NCBI RefSeq assembly: GCF_918698095.1
Contig: NZ_CAKKLY010000001.1
Coordinates: forward strand, 186,001 to 250,000
Length of the DNA stretch: 64,000 nt
Direction of reading: 5' to 3'
Source of the DNA: Arthrobacter sp. Bi83
GTDB lineage: Bacteria > Actinomycetota > Actinomycetes > Actinomycetales > Micrococcaceae
The notes beneath the pieces were generated by a model. It had not been told where the DNA came from and ran no database searches. It worked only from the letters and a program-made list of their open reading frames with translations. Both the position numbers and the translations under genes were made by a program. Of this stretch, positions 27,375 through 36,289 are shown one piece after another (within the stretch, counting starts at the first letter, position 1; each line of letters starts with the position of its first letter).

Positions 27375-27632
27375 GACCTGGTCCTTACCGGTGGTGTCGG
27401 TGAGCATTCCAGTCAGTTCAGGTCGCGGGTGATGCCTCTGCTCAAGCCTCTTGGCCTCTTCATCGACGAGGACAGGAACCAAACGGAGGACACAACTATC
27501 CGCACCATCAGCACCGACGGGTCAAGGTGTCCTGTCCTAGTCGTCCCTTATGACGAGGAACGGGCAATCGCGGAAGCGACAGCCGTCGTCGTTATTTCGG
27601 ATGATACAGCGAATCGGAGCCTCAACCAATAG
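27375..27632 (+). pseudogene. Acetate kinase, C-terminal remnant
   Basis: The frame contains DLVLTGGVGEHSSQFRSRVM, equivalent to the F-T-x-G-I-G-E-N nucleotide region of AckA, then LGLFIDEDRN and VLVVPYDEERAIAEATAVV, the final helix with the conserved DEE. Only about 85 of roughly 400 residues remain, and upstream sequence in the frame is unrelated. In phosphoketolase pathways AckA turns acetyl phosphate into acetate and ATP; the phosphoketolase gene lies 3.4 kb away. Confidence 0.75.
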
Positions 27633-27810
27633 AGGCGGATGCCGTCGGGAGACGGGCTATCCAGCTGGAATCGGGAAGCGGGGCCGGCACTGTACCCTCT
27701 GCCAGCGATAAGAACGATTGCAGACTGATCATCCGTCGGAGCTCTTGTGGCACTCTTGTCCGACATGCTAAACGTGTTCGCCCTCCCCCGCTAACTCCAA
27801 CAGGGCGCAG

Positions 27811-30498
27811 CTACTGCTCCTTGCGCCGCCTGCGCACCGGACGCCCAGGGACTACCGCGGCAACCGGCGCGCTGAAGCGGGAGGCGCGGCGGGAGATGTG
27901 GTGGGTATCCGGCCGACGGCGGACAGTCGTCGGAATCTCCGGCAGCTGCTGTGCGGCCCGGGCGAAGAACCAGCTCTTGGCGAATTCCACCAGGACCATG
28001 TAGACAACGATCATTCCCAGCAGCGTCAGGAAGAACGGCACCGGCAACGGATCAAAGCCCAGCAGGGCCGCCAGCGGTGACAACGGCAGGAAGATACCCG
28101 CGGCCACCACGCCCAAGGATGCACCCAAGAGGCCAGCGGAGGGACGGCTTCGCACGAACGGAACCCGCCGGGTCCTGATGGCAAAAATGATAAGGGTCTG
28201 CGTGGCGATGGATTCGATAAACCAACCCGCCCGGAACTCCCCCGGGACCGCCTCAAAGACAAACAGCATGAGCCCGAAGGTCGCAAAATCGAAGATCGAG
28301 CTAATCGGCCCGAAGAGGAACATGAACCGCCGGATGAAACCGATGTTCCAATGCGACGGTGCCAACAGCTGTTCCTTGTCCACGCGGTCGCCCGGGATGG
28401 CCAACTGGCCGCTGTCGTAGAGCAGGTTGTTGAGCAGTATCTGCCCTGGCAGCATCGGCAGGAAGCTCAGCACCACCGACGCCGTGGCCGCGCTGAACAT
28501 GTTGCCGAAGTTGCTCGATGTTCCCATCAGCACGTATTTGATGGTGTTCGCAAAGATCCTCCGGCCCTCCATCACGCCGTCGGCCAGAACGCCCAGGTCC
28601 TTGTCCATAAGCACCACATCGGCTGCGTCTTTGGCGACGTCGGTGGCGCTGTCCACGGAGATACCGATGTCCGCGCGGTGCAGGGCCAGGGCGTCGTTGA
28701 CGCCGTCGCCCATGAAACCCACTGCCCCGCCGCTTTGGCGCAGCAGAGTGATTATCCGTGCTTTCTGCTCGGGCGAGACGCGGGCGAAGATGGTGGCTTC
28801 CCGGGCGGTGGCGGCCAGCTCGGCATCGGACAGTGCGTCGACGTCCGCGCCGGTGAGCGTTCCCCAGGAAAGCACCCCGAGCTCGGAGCATACTTTTTCG
28901 GCGACTTTGGCGTTGTCTCCGGTGGCGATTTTCACGGAGATGCCCAGCGTGGCCAACCGTTCGAGGGACGCTTTCGCGTTTGCCTTGGGCCGGTCGAGGA
29001 AGACGAGGAAGCCAACCAGGACGAGGTCCTTTTCGTCGTCAGGACTGATCTTGCTCATCCCGACCGCTGGGCGGGTGGCTACCGCCACGACGCGCGATCC
29101 GGCGTCGAACTGTCCGTCCAGCATTGCCTTCACCTTGGGTGACGTCGGCCCGCAGAGGGCGAGGACGCCCTCGGGGGCACCCTTGGTGACCAGGCGTGCC
29201 AGGCCGCCGGCCTCACGCACCAGCACGCTGGTCCGCCGGCGCTGGTGGTCGAAGCCGATCAGGTCGAGGCGCTCAAAGCGGGCGGGATCGAAGGCGGCTG
29301 CCCCGGAGCTCTCCCACAGTGCGGCGTCCAGCGGGTTTTGCCCGGCCGTGGATAGTTTGGCCTCGGCGTAGTCGGTTTCGGTGGCCAACAAACCCAAGGT
29401 GAGAAGTTCGACGCCGGACACGCCCGGGGAGGCGGGCAGCGCGCCGGTGAAGCTGATCCGGCCCTCCGTGAGGGTGCCTGTTTTGTCGGTGACCAGGATG
29501 TCCATGTCGCCCAGGTCCTCGATGCAGACCAATCGTTTGACCAGGACTTTCCGTCGGGCCAGCTGGCGCGTGCCCGTGGCGAGGCTGGTACTCACGACGG
29601 CGGGCAGCAGCTGCGGTGTGATGCCGACGGCGATTGCCAGGGAGAACAGCAACGACTCGATCAGCGGGCGGTGCAGCAGCAGGTTCGCGATGAAGATCAG
29701 CGTGGTGAGCCCGGTGGCCACCTGCAAGAGCAGGAACGAGAACCGCTTCAGCCCGAGCTGGAATTCGGTTTGGGGCTGCCGTTCCCCCAGGCCCAGCGCG
29801 ATCCGGCCGAATTCGGCGCGGCCGCCGGTGGCCACCACTACTCCGGTGCAGCCGCCGGACTGGATGACGGTTCCCATGAAGACGCAGGATGAGAGGTCGC
29901 CCAGCGCCGATCCGGGCGGCACGGGGGCCGGATCCTTGCCGGCCGGGAGGGACTCCCCCGTCAGGATGCTTTCGTCGCAGAGGAGGTTCTGGGTGCCCAG
30001 GAGGCGGATGTCGGCGGGGATGATGGCCCCCAAACCCAGATGCACGACGTCGCCGGGCACCAGCGCGGTGACGTCCACGTTTTCTGTGGTTCCGTCGCGG
30101 AGCACGATGGCGCGGTGGATGACGCGGGAGTGCAGGGCTTCGGAGGCTCGTTCGGCGCGGAATTCGTTGATGAAGCCCAATCCCACGCTGACCAGGAGGA
30201 TCATGGCGATCACGATCGAATTCGTGGCATCGCCCAGGAAGAGGGACAGCCCGGCCGTGATGATCAGCAGGATGAGGATGGGGCTGGCGAACTGCCGGCC
30301 CAACACCGCCCATCCATTCGCCCGGTGCGTCCGCACGGCGTTCGGGCCGAGTTGGGTAAGGCGCGTAGCGGCTTCTTCATTCGATAGCCCCGCCGGACTG
30401 GACGCTAGCTGTTCGAGCACTTGGTCCGGGGGAAGGCACGCGGCCTCGGTGATCGGAAACTGTGTGGAGTGACGCTCCTGGACGTTGGGATCTGACAT
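27811..30498 (-). CDS. Magnesium-importing P-type ATPase (MgtA/MgtB type)
   Basis: An 895-residue P3B ATPase. Markers in order are the A-domain TGES (DESILTGESLPAGKD), membrane helix 4 (GITPQLLPAVVSTSLATGTRQLARRKVLVK), phosphorylation site DKTGTLTEG, and hinge GDGVNDALALHRADIGISVDSATDVAKDAAD. It imports Mg2+ at the expense of ATP. ATG 30498 is preferred over one 48 bp upstream because GGAT precedes it and the longer version has a low-complexity lead. No mgtL-like or M-box leader was recognised upstream. Confidence 0.9.
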   Translation of the reverse strand: MSDPNVQERHSTQFPITEAACLPPDQVLEQLASSPAGLSNEEAATRLTQLGPNAVRTHRANGWAVLGRQFASPILILLIITAGLSLFLGDATNSIVIAMILLVSVGLGFINEFRAERASEALHSRVIHRAIVLRDGTTENVDVTALVPGDVVHLGLGAIIPADIRLLGTQNLLCDESILTGESLPAGKDPAPVPPGSALGDLSSCVFMGTVIQSGGCTGVVVATGGRAEFGRIALGLGERQPQTEFQLGLKRFSFLLLQVATGLTTLIFIANLLLHRPLIESLLFSLAIAVGITPQLLPAVVSTSLATGTRQLARRKVLVKRLVCIEDLGDMDILVTDKTGTLTEGRISFTGALPASPGVSGVELLTLGLLATETDYAEAKLSTAGQNPLDAALWESSGAAAFDPARFERLDLIGFDHQRRRTSVLVREAGGLARLVTKGAPEGVLALCGPTSPKVKAMLDGQFDAGSRVVAVATRPAVGMSKISPDDEKDLVLVGFLVFLDRPKANAKASLERLATLGISVKIATGDNAKVAEKVCSELGVLSWGTLTGADVDALSDAELAATAREATIFARVSPEQKARIITLLRQSGGAVGFMGDGVNDALALHRADIGISVDSATDVAKDAADVVLMDKDLGVLADGVMEGRRIFANTIKYVLMGTSSNFGNMFSAATASVVLSFLPMLPGQILLNNLLYDSGQLAIPGDRVDKEQLLAPSHWNIGFIRRFMFLFGPISSIFDFATFGLMLFVFEAVPGEFRAGWFIESIATQTLIIFAIRTRRVPFVRSRPSAGLLGASLGVVAAGIFLPLSPLAALLGFDPLPVPFFLTLLGMIVVYMVLVEFAKSWFFARAAQQLPEIPTTVRRRPDTHHISRRASRFSAPVAAVVPGRPVRRRRKEQ

Positions 30499-30911
30499 GC
30501 CGTATCCGTTCGAATGCGTTGCCTGATTGAGTCGACCTTGGGACAAGGGTACGACCTTGGGAGGGTCACTTGTGATCCGCGGAAGGATATTGTGGTTCGG
30601 GTTGCGTCGAGCGGTTGGAAACGGCCGACGACGTCGAACTCAATACCACGGACGACCTCCCCGAACGGCTTAGCAAGTGTCGCTGGATCCCGTGGCGGCA
30701 CCAACGGATAACTGGCTGCCTTGGCTGACAAACCACTGCTCGGCGAGAACCACCACGTTCTAGGTGGAGTTGTGAGTGAAGTGCCGCTGCCGCGCAGTCT
30801 GTGGCCCTATGGCCCTAACCGCCTCGCCGGGTCTCTGACACCGTGAAGACTAGGCAGTCCAGCGGCCAGAAACGTCATCGGCACGCCGCCGGCCCCGGAA
30901 GAGGCAAACCC
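30499..30911. other. Intergenic region between MgtA-type ATPase and phosphoketolase
   Basis: This region holds both divergent promoters and a DosR-like site at 30802-30817. A repeated GACCTTGGGA (30534-30545 and 30553-30562) lies close to the ATPase side. No coding sequence is recognised except the orphaned phosphoketolase N-terminus that begins near 30912. Confidence 0.45.
30802..30817 (+). promoter_or_regulatory. DosR-box-like site
   Basis: TGGCCCTATGGCCCTA with tandem GGCCCTA half-sites, about 103 bp upstream of the original phosphoketolase ATG (30912). Confidence 0.5.
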
Positions 30912-30997
30912 ATGAAACAGCAACCGCCGTCCCGGAAACTGCGGATGAGGACTTTGAGCTGCTGAACCAGTATTGGTCCGCGGCCAACTATCTCACC

Positions 30998-33127
30998 GTG
31001 GCCCAGATCTACCTCCAGGAAGACCCGCTGCTGCGAGAGCCGCTGCTGCCAAGCAACATCAAACCCCGCCTTCTGGGAGATTGGGGGACCAGCCCTGGAT
31101 TGTCGTTGATCTATGCCCACCTGAACCGGCTGATCAAACGAACCGCAGCCGAAGTGCTGTCCGTTGCGGGTCCTGGACACTGTGGTCCCGCCGTCGCCGC
31201 CATGGACAACCCCGGGCTGATCGTCGCCTGCTTCATCGGCGACGGCGAAGCCGAGACCGGGCCACTGGAAGCATCCTGGAAGGCGCCATCCTTCCTCAAC
31301 CCGGCACGGGACGGTGCCGTACTGCCGGTACTGCATCTGAACGGGCACAAAATCTCCGGCCCAACCGTCCTGGGCCGCAGATCCCACGAGGACGTGGACG
31401 CGCTGCTCAAGGCCCATGGCTGGAACCCGGTGACCGTCTCCGGCGACGATCCCCGGCTTGTCCATCGCGAGCTGGCCACCGCCATGGACGCGGCGTATGC
31501 GAGCATCCGCGAGCTGCAATCCCAGGCGCTCGGCCAAGGTGTCCACGGTCCCGCGAAATGGCCTGCCATCATCCTGCGAACGCCCAAAGGGTGGACCGGG
31601 CCGGCCACCGTCGGTGGCCTCCCCGTCCGAGGGAACCTTTCGTTCCCACCAAGTGCCCCTGGCGGTGTTCGCGAGAACCCTGAACACTTGGCCCAGCTGG
31701 AGACCTGGATGCGCTCCTCCCGGCCGGAAACCCTCTTCGACAACGCAGGCCGGCTCATCCCCGAACTGGCCGCACTTGCCCCGGAGCGCAGTCTTCGCAT
31801 AGGCGCCGCACGTGCGAGCCGGGGCGGCGCCGGCACTGCCCTCGAAATCCCCGCCCTGGAACGGTACGCCATGCCGCCGCCCCCCCGAGGATCGGTCATC
31901 CATGAGACCACCAGGCCTCTGGGCGAACTGCTCCGGGACATCTACATCGATACAGCCATAAACCCCCGGTTCCGGCTCTTCTGCCCCGACGAAACCAACA
32001 GCAACCGGCTCGGGGCTGTCTTCCAAGCCACCGACCGCTGCCTCCTGGAACCTACCAAGGACGGGGAGCGTGCCTTGGCTGTAGACCATGTCTCGCCCGG
32101 AGGCAGGGTCATGGAAGTCCTCTCCGAGCATCTGTGCCAGGGCTGGCTGGAAGGATACCTACTCACGGGCCGCCATGGGCTCTTTGCCACCTATGAGGCC
32201 TTCGCGATGGTCAGCGCCTCGATGACCATCCAACATGCCAAATGGCTTCAGCACGCACGGGAACTTGAATGGCGCGTACCCGTACCGAGCCTGAACATCC
32301 TGCTGACCTCCACCTGCTGGCGCAACGACCACAACGGATTCAGCCACCAAGGACCCGGGCTGATCGACACGGTGTTGTCCCTGTCAGGGACCGTCACCCG
32401 CGTCTACCTGCCTCCGGATGCAAACACCCTCCTCGTCACCGCCGAACACATCCTGCGCAGCAAGGACTACGTGAACCTGGTGGTCGTGGACAAGCAGCCC
32501 CACCCGCAGTACCTGACGCTCGAGGAAGCCAGACAGCACGCCGCAGCGGGAGCGTCCGTCTGGTCCTGGGCCGGTAACGAGGAGCCTGCCCGTGCCGGGG
32601 CCAGGCCTGACGTCGTCATGGCCTGTGCCGGGGACATCCCCACCCAAGAGACGCTGGCCGCCGCCTGGCTGCTGCAAACGCATCTCCCTGAACTGACGGT
32701 CCGCGTTGTCAACGTCATGGATGCGATGGTCCTTCCGCCCCGCGACACCCACCCCCACGGTCTGTCCGGGGAGAAGTTCGAAGAACTATTCACAGCCGAC
32801 GGGGAAGTCATCATTGCCTGGCACGGCTACGCCCGTGCCCTGCACCAGCTCCTGCACGGAAGGCCCCGCCCGGAACAGTTCCACGTCCGCGGCTACAACG
32901 AACAAGGAACCACCACCACACCCTTTGACATGGTGGTCCTGAACAAATTGAGCCGCTACCACCTGGTCCTGGAAGCATTGCGTCGCGTTTGCCGGCGGGT
33001 CCCGGGCGCGGATGAACTTGTGGAGTTCTGCCGCAGACAACTGGACGCACACACGCGGTATATCCGCGAACACTTCGAAGATCTCCCGGAAATCCAGGAA
33101 TGGGTCTGGACACCACCCATTCCCTAA
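30998..33127 (+). CDS. Phosphoketolase (Xfp family), probably inactive
   Basis: A 709-residue open frame of the D-xylulose-5-P/fructose-6-P phosphoketolase family, which makes acetyl phosphate. Recognisable blocks are GDWGTSPGL, GPGHCGPA, GDGEAETGP, LNGHKISGPT, RTPKGW, and NDHNGFSHQGPG. Three defects are visible. Family sequence continues upstream in frame (ELLNQYWSAANYLTV) but reaches a TAG at 30851 with no start codon. About 60 residues normally between GPGHGGPA and the xNNP block, including the SH-x-APETPGSIHEGGELG region, are absent. At 31630-31664 a compensated double frameshift replaces GTFRSHQVPLA by GNLSFPPSAPG. Active-site histidines in the last two regions are therefore lost. Confidence 0.85.
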   Translation: MAQIYLQEDPLLREPLLPSNIKPRLLGDWGTSPGLSLIYAHLNRLIKRTAAEVLSVAGPGHCGPAVAAMDNPGLIVACFIGDGEAETGPLEASWKAPSFLNPARDGAVLPVLHLNGHKISGPTVLGRRSHEDVDALLKAHGWNPVTVSGDDPRLVHRELATAMDAAYASIRELQSQALGQGVHGPAKWPAIILRTPKGWTGPATVGGLPVRGNLSFPPSAPGGVRENPEHLAQLETWMRSSRPETLFDNAGRLIPELAALAPERSLRIGAARASRGGAGTALEIPALERYAMPPPPRGSVIHETTRPLGELLRDIYIDTAINPRFRLFCPDETNSNRLGAVFQATDRCLLEPTKDGERALAVDHVSPGGRVMEVLSEHLCQGWLEGYLLTGRHGLFATYEAFAMVSASMTIQHAKWLQHARELEWRVPVPSLNILLTSTCWRNDHNGFSHQGPGLIDTVLSLSGTVTRVYLPPDANTLLVTAEHILRSKDYVNLVVVDKQPHPQYLTLEEARQHAAAGASVWSWAGNEEPARAGARPDVVMACAGDIPTQETLAAAWLLQTHLPELTVRVVNVMDAMVLPPRDTHPHGLSGEKFEELFTADGEVIIAWHGYARALHQLLHGRPRPEQFHVRGYNEQGTTTTPFDMVVLNKLSRYHLVLEALRRVCRRVPGADELVEFCRRQLDAHTRYIREHFEDLPEIQEWVWTPPIP

Positions 33128-33330
33128 CGCCAACACAGGAGGAGGAGGCACGGCGTGCCTTCTCTTTATCTCGGTTCGGGATACCTGGCCCCTGGGGACG
33201 AAGCAGTGACCATCAAAGAGTGCGGAACGTGTGACCCAACGGCCAGCTTTCGTCCTTGGCCGGAGCGCGGCGGGCGGACAAGTTCACCGTATGCGCCTCA
33301 GGGTCCGACTCGTTGGTGCGACGAGGCGGC

Positions 33331-33897
33331 TCAGGTGACTGTGAGCTGCGTGTACATCCCTGCGACATAGTGCCCGGGAAGGTTGCAGATGAGTTCATAG
33401 CGGCCGGGGGGAAGAGTGACCGTCACCCACCCGCCAGCACCGGGGAGGATTGCTTGCCCTTCACCTTCGGCGCAAGTGGCGGCAGCTTCACCCAGGCTTC
33501 CCGTTTCATCAATCTTCCCATCACGGCCCGTGACGCGCGTGCCTGCGATCTGTGTGCCTGGCATCGGAAGGATGATCATTTCATGGGCCAGACGTCCTGC
33601 GTTGGTGACCAGGAATGACACCTCACCGTGCTGAACGGTTGCCCGGTCCGCGGTCAGGCGCATACCTCCCATCCTCCGGGGGCCGCCCATCATCGGGCCT
33701 CCCATATCGGTGGCGGTGACGTCGATAAGAGTGCCCGGCAGTGCCGGGGTCGTGCATCGCGCGGCAGCCGGGAACCCGAACCCGAGGGGAGTCGTGCCGC
33801 CGCCCACGAGCGCCAAGGCGACCAAGGACACGCCCGCCAGGATCACGGTCGCAACGATTCCGAACAGGACCAGGGCCCCGAGGGAAAGCCTGTTCAC
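33331..33897 (-). CDS. Membrane-anchored cupredoxin-like copper protein
   Basis: A 188-residue protein with an N-terminal membrane helix (LGALVLFGIVATVILAGVSLVALAL), a Gly/Met-rich linker (MGGPMMGGPRRMGGM), and a cupredoxin fold. The copper ligands would be His105 (LAHEMI) and Cys171, His176, Met181 (CNLPGHYVAGM). It probably carries electrons or copper outside the membrane. It is translationally coupled (4-bp overlap) to the upstream SHOCT protein. Confidence 0.82.
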   Translation of the reverse strand: MNRLSLGALVLFGIVATVILAGVSLVALALVGGGTTPLGFGFPAAARCTTPALPGTLIDVTATDMGGPMMGGPRRMGGMRLTADRATVQHGEVSFLVTNAGRLAHEMIILPMPGTQIAGTRVTGRDGKIDETGSLGEAAATCAEGEGQAILPGAGGWVTVTLPPGRYELICNLPGHYVAGMYTQLTVT

Positions 33898-34151
33898 GGT
33901 CGGCGCCTCAGAGCGTCGCGGCGCGCGTTGAACTCCGTTTCGTCGATCTCGCCCCGGGCGAAGCGCTCATTGAGGATACGCTCGGAATCATCGTGCAGTG
34001 GCCCGTAGAAACCCCGTCCTCCCGAGCGGCTCCCGCGAAGCAAGAGGATCACCACCGTGACCAGGCCTCCCCAGAACAGCAACATCATTAGACCCATTGC
34101 GATCCAGCCGCCGATGCCCCAGCTTCCATCCCATCCGTACATCATGACCAA
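33894..34151 (-). CDS. SHOCT-domain small membrane protein
   Basis: An 85-residue protein with an N-terminal helix (GIGGWIAMGLMMLLFWGGLVTVVILLL) and the C-terminal SHOCT motif (SERILNERFARGEIDETEFNARRDALRR). SHOCT modules act in oligomerisation or membrane association. It is the first gene of a pair with the cupredoxin. A frameshifted paralogue lies at 37773-38044. Confidence 0.82.
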   Translation of the reverse strand: MVMMYGWDGSWGIGGWIAMGLMMLLFWGGLVTVVILLLRGSRSGGRGFYGPLHDDSERILNERFARGEIDETEFNARRDALRRRP

Positions 34152-34822
34152 TTCCCTTCAGCCTGGCTTGCGTGCCGGCGTCCAGTGTCGCTTGATTCCG
34201 GTCCCTGCCACAGGGCATTTAGTCACAAGCCGACCACTCTTCTTTGAGTCGGCCACGCCCGCTTCAAATCCGGCGCTCCGCCAGGCGCCATGCGTGCCCC
34301 TGGTTTCATTTCCAGAGTCGGGTGACGGGGCAGATAACGCCGGGCCTTCGGCCCTACAGCAGGTGCCGGACGCTCAATAGGCTTCAGGAGAGTCGGTTGT
34401 CCTTCCCAGCACCTCACTGGCGAGCGGCCAGAGCAGCGAAGACACAATTCCGCCGACGAGCAGCACCCTACGCCCCATTGGTGGCCTCAGGCGCTTTGCG
34501 CATGGATCGGGCACTGGATATAGAACCTTCCGAAATCTCACTGACTTGGGCGGTGGCCGTAAGTGCACGGTGCGCCGTGCCATGAAAACGGGCCAGAGCC
34601 TTGGTCCCGGACCGGGCACGAACAAGACTCCTCCGCGCCTAAGCCTCGCGCCTGGCGACCGGTAGCCTGTTCAGACCGCAGCGCCCATGGGGCTATACCG
34701 TCCGTCGGCGTCCTTCCCTCCCCTGGACGCTTGGCCTCGCGCTGTCGGCCCCGGCCGGGCCCGTCTCCCAACGGTCGCCGGCCCGTTCTCAAGGGCCGGC
34801 CCGGTTCCGGACGGAGGAAAGG
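34152..34822. other. Intergenic stretch with possible remnant
   Basis: No convincing gene. On the minus strand a short frame (about 34380-34480) reads MGRRVLLVGGIVSSLLWPLASEVLG, like the first helix of a DUF998-type membrane protein, then stops; it may be a remnant. A DosR-like palindrome lies at 34341-34356. Confidence 0.4.
34341..34356. promoter_or_regulatory. DosR-box-like palindrome
   Basis: CGGGCCTTCGGCCCTA, with GGGCC and GGCCC arms. It lies 190 bp upstream of the SHOCT-cupredoxin pair; a hairpin role is an alternative. Confidence 0.45.
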
Positions 34823-35497
34823 TCAGGCCCTTGTTGATTCGGCGAGGCGCTTTAGATTCGAGAACTGACGGGTCTGCATGATCCAGTGCGAGGGCTCCAG
34901 CATGGCAATGCTCAGGATGGGTTGAAGCCATTTAGGCTGTAGCGACCAGCACCCGCTGACTACCAGCCGGCTTTTCTGACCCGGCCATTCGTGCAGCTCG
35001 AATCCCCAGATCGAGTCGGTGTAATGGCGCGGCCGCGTTCGTGCTGGGTCGAAGGGACGCCCCCGGAGATCGAGCGACATACGGAGGCCCAAGAACCGCC
35101 CGGGTTCAAGCGCCGCGACCTCCCACCACTGGCTGCTGTCGGGCTTTGCCGCCAGATGGTCCCCAAGGGAGATTTCCTGCCACTCGGGATGGATCCTGTC
35201 AGCGCTGCGGTGCCCGAAGTTATCGAGACGGTCCCAGCTGTACCAGCCGGCGCGATCGGTTCCCATCTGGACCAGCCAGGGCCACACGCGGGAAGGGGGC
35301 GCATCGATGGTCACGGCCATGGTCGCGCTTCGGGTGCTGTCCGGAATCAGCTCGGCGCCCGGGTAGGGTCCCTTCACTTCGTCAGCGGTCGCACCCCAGT
35401 GGAGCAGGCGTGGCCGTACAAGTGACAGATAGCCGGCGGTGAAACCGGCCGCGGCACCCGCCGCCAGTAGCACTCCCCTCGGTGTGCGGTGTGTCAT
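34823..35497 (-). CDS. SRPBCC-family protein with N-terminal anchor
   Basis: A 224-residue protein starting with a hydrophobic anchor (GVLLAAGAAAGFTAGYLSLV) and LLHWGATADEV, then the fold core TMAVTIDAPPSRVWPWLVQMGTDRAGWYSWDRLDN. It is the best-preserved of three paralogues in the window. The dienelactone hydrolase gene ends 11 bp upstream, so the two were probably co-transcribed. Ligand unknown. Confidence 0.82.
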   Translation of the reverse strand: MTHRTPRGVLLAAGAAAGFTAGYLSLVRPRLLHWGATADEVKGPYPGAELIPDSTRSATMAVTIDAPPSRVWPWLVQMGTDRAGWYSWDRLDNFGHRSADRIHPEWQEISLGDHLAAKPDSSQWWEVAALEPGRFLGLRMSLDLRGRPFDPARTRPRHYTDSIWGFELHEWPGQKSRLVVSGCWSLQPKWLQPILSIAMLEPSHWIMQTRQFSNLKRLAESTRA

Positions 35498-35508
35498 CGC
35501 GCTTCCTC

Positions 35509-36221
35509 CTAGGGCTCAGGGCTCAGGTGTTCCCGGAAGAAGGCGAGGATGCGCCTGCGCGCGTCCTCGGCGGAGGGCTCGTGATAGCCGGCTGCAACCA
35601 GCTTCGCGAGCAACCTGTCCCCGAAGGTGAGCTCGGACGGGCCATGATTGTTGAGGAAGCCGTGCCCGGCACCGGGATAGACCTTGATGTCATGGTCTAT
35701 CCCGGCGCCGGCGAGCAGCGGATCCAGACGGGCCAGGACCTTCCGCACTCCCGGCCAGCGGTCCCTGCCGCCGTAGCTGCCCACGATCGGGCAGGCCCGG
35801 GGCAATGCGCGGGCGGTCTCGTCATCGAGTCCGCCGTAGTTCACGCTTGCCGCGGCGAAGTCATGGTCCGGGGCCAGCATGAGGGCAAACCCGCCGCCCA
35901 TGCAGAGCCGATCACCCCGATCCGGCCGTTGCACCCGTCCTGTGCGGCTAGCCAGGCGCGGGTGACGTCAAGGTCGCCGAGGGGCCGCCAGCCGCGGATG
36001 AGGGACCACAAGCAAGTCGCCCTGCTGCCCCAGTAGAACAGGTCAGGTGCCACGGCCAGGAATCCCTCGCTGGCCAGCCAGTCGGCTTGGCCGCGGGTAT
36101 CGCGGCTCAGGCCGAGTGCGTCATGGATGACGAGGACCCCGGGCCACGTACCCGCGCCGGCCGGTGTCGCTGCGTAGGCAGGCATGTCCCCTCGTTCAGT
36201 GCGTATGCTCACATCCGTCAT
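35509..36221 (-). pseudogene. Dienelactone hydrolase family protein, one-base deletion
   Basis: The first frame (ATG 36221) reads MTDVSIRTERGDMPAYAATPAGAGTWPGVLVIHDALGL and runs to RIGVIG. There GGCTCTGCATGGGC replaces the expected GGCTTCTGCATGGGC, so one T is missing near 35905, exactly before the nucleophile Cys in G-F-C-M-G-G. The other frame continues CMGGGFALMLAPDHDFAAASVNYGG through the Asp (GGRDRWPG) and His (PGAGHGFLN) of the triad to TGA at 35509. All three catalytic residues survive, so a single repair would restore it; a sequencing error is possible. Confidence 0.85.
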
Positions 36222-36289
36222 AGGGCCTCCCCGGCATCACGTCCACCCCGCCGGGCGGTTGGACCGCGGGCCGTGCAGTCTCGATCGCA

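Noticed and set aside
28351..29371. Long plus-strand frames opposite the MgtA-type ATPase
   Set aside because: They are antisense shadows caused by high GC; the minus-strand ATPase motifs are unambiguous.
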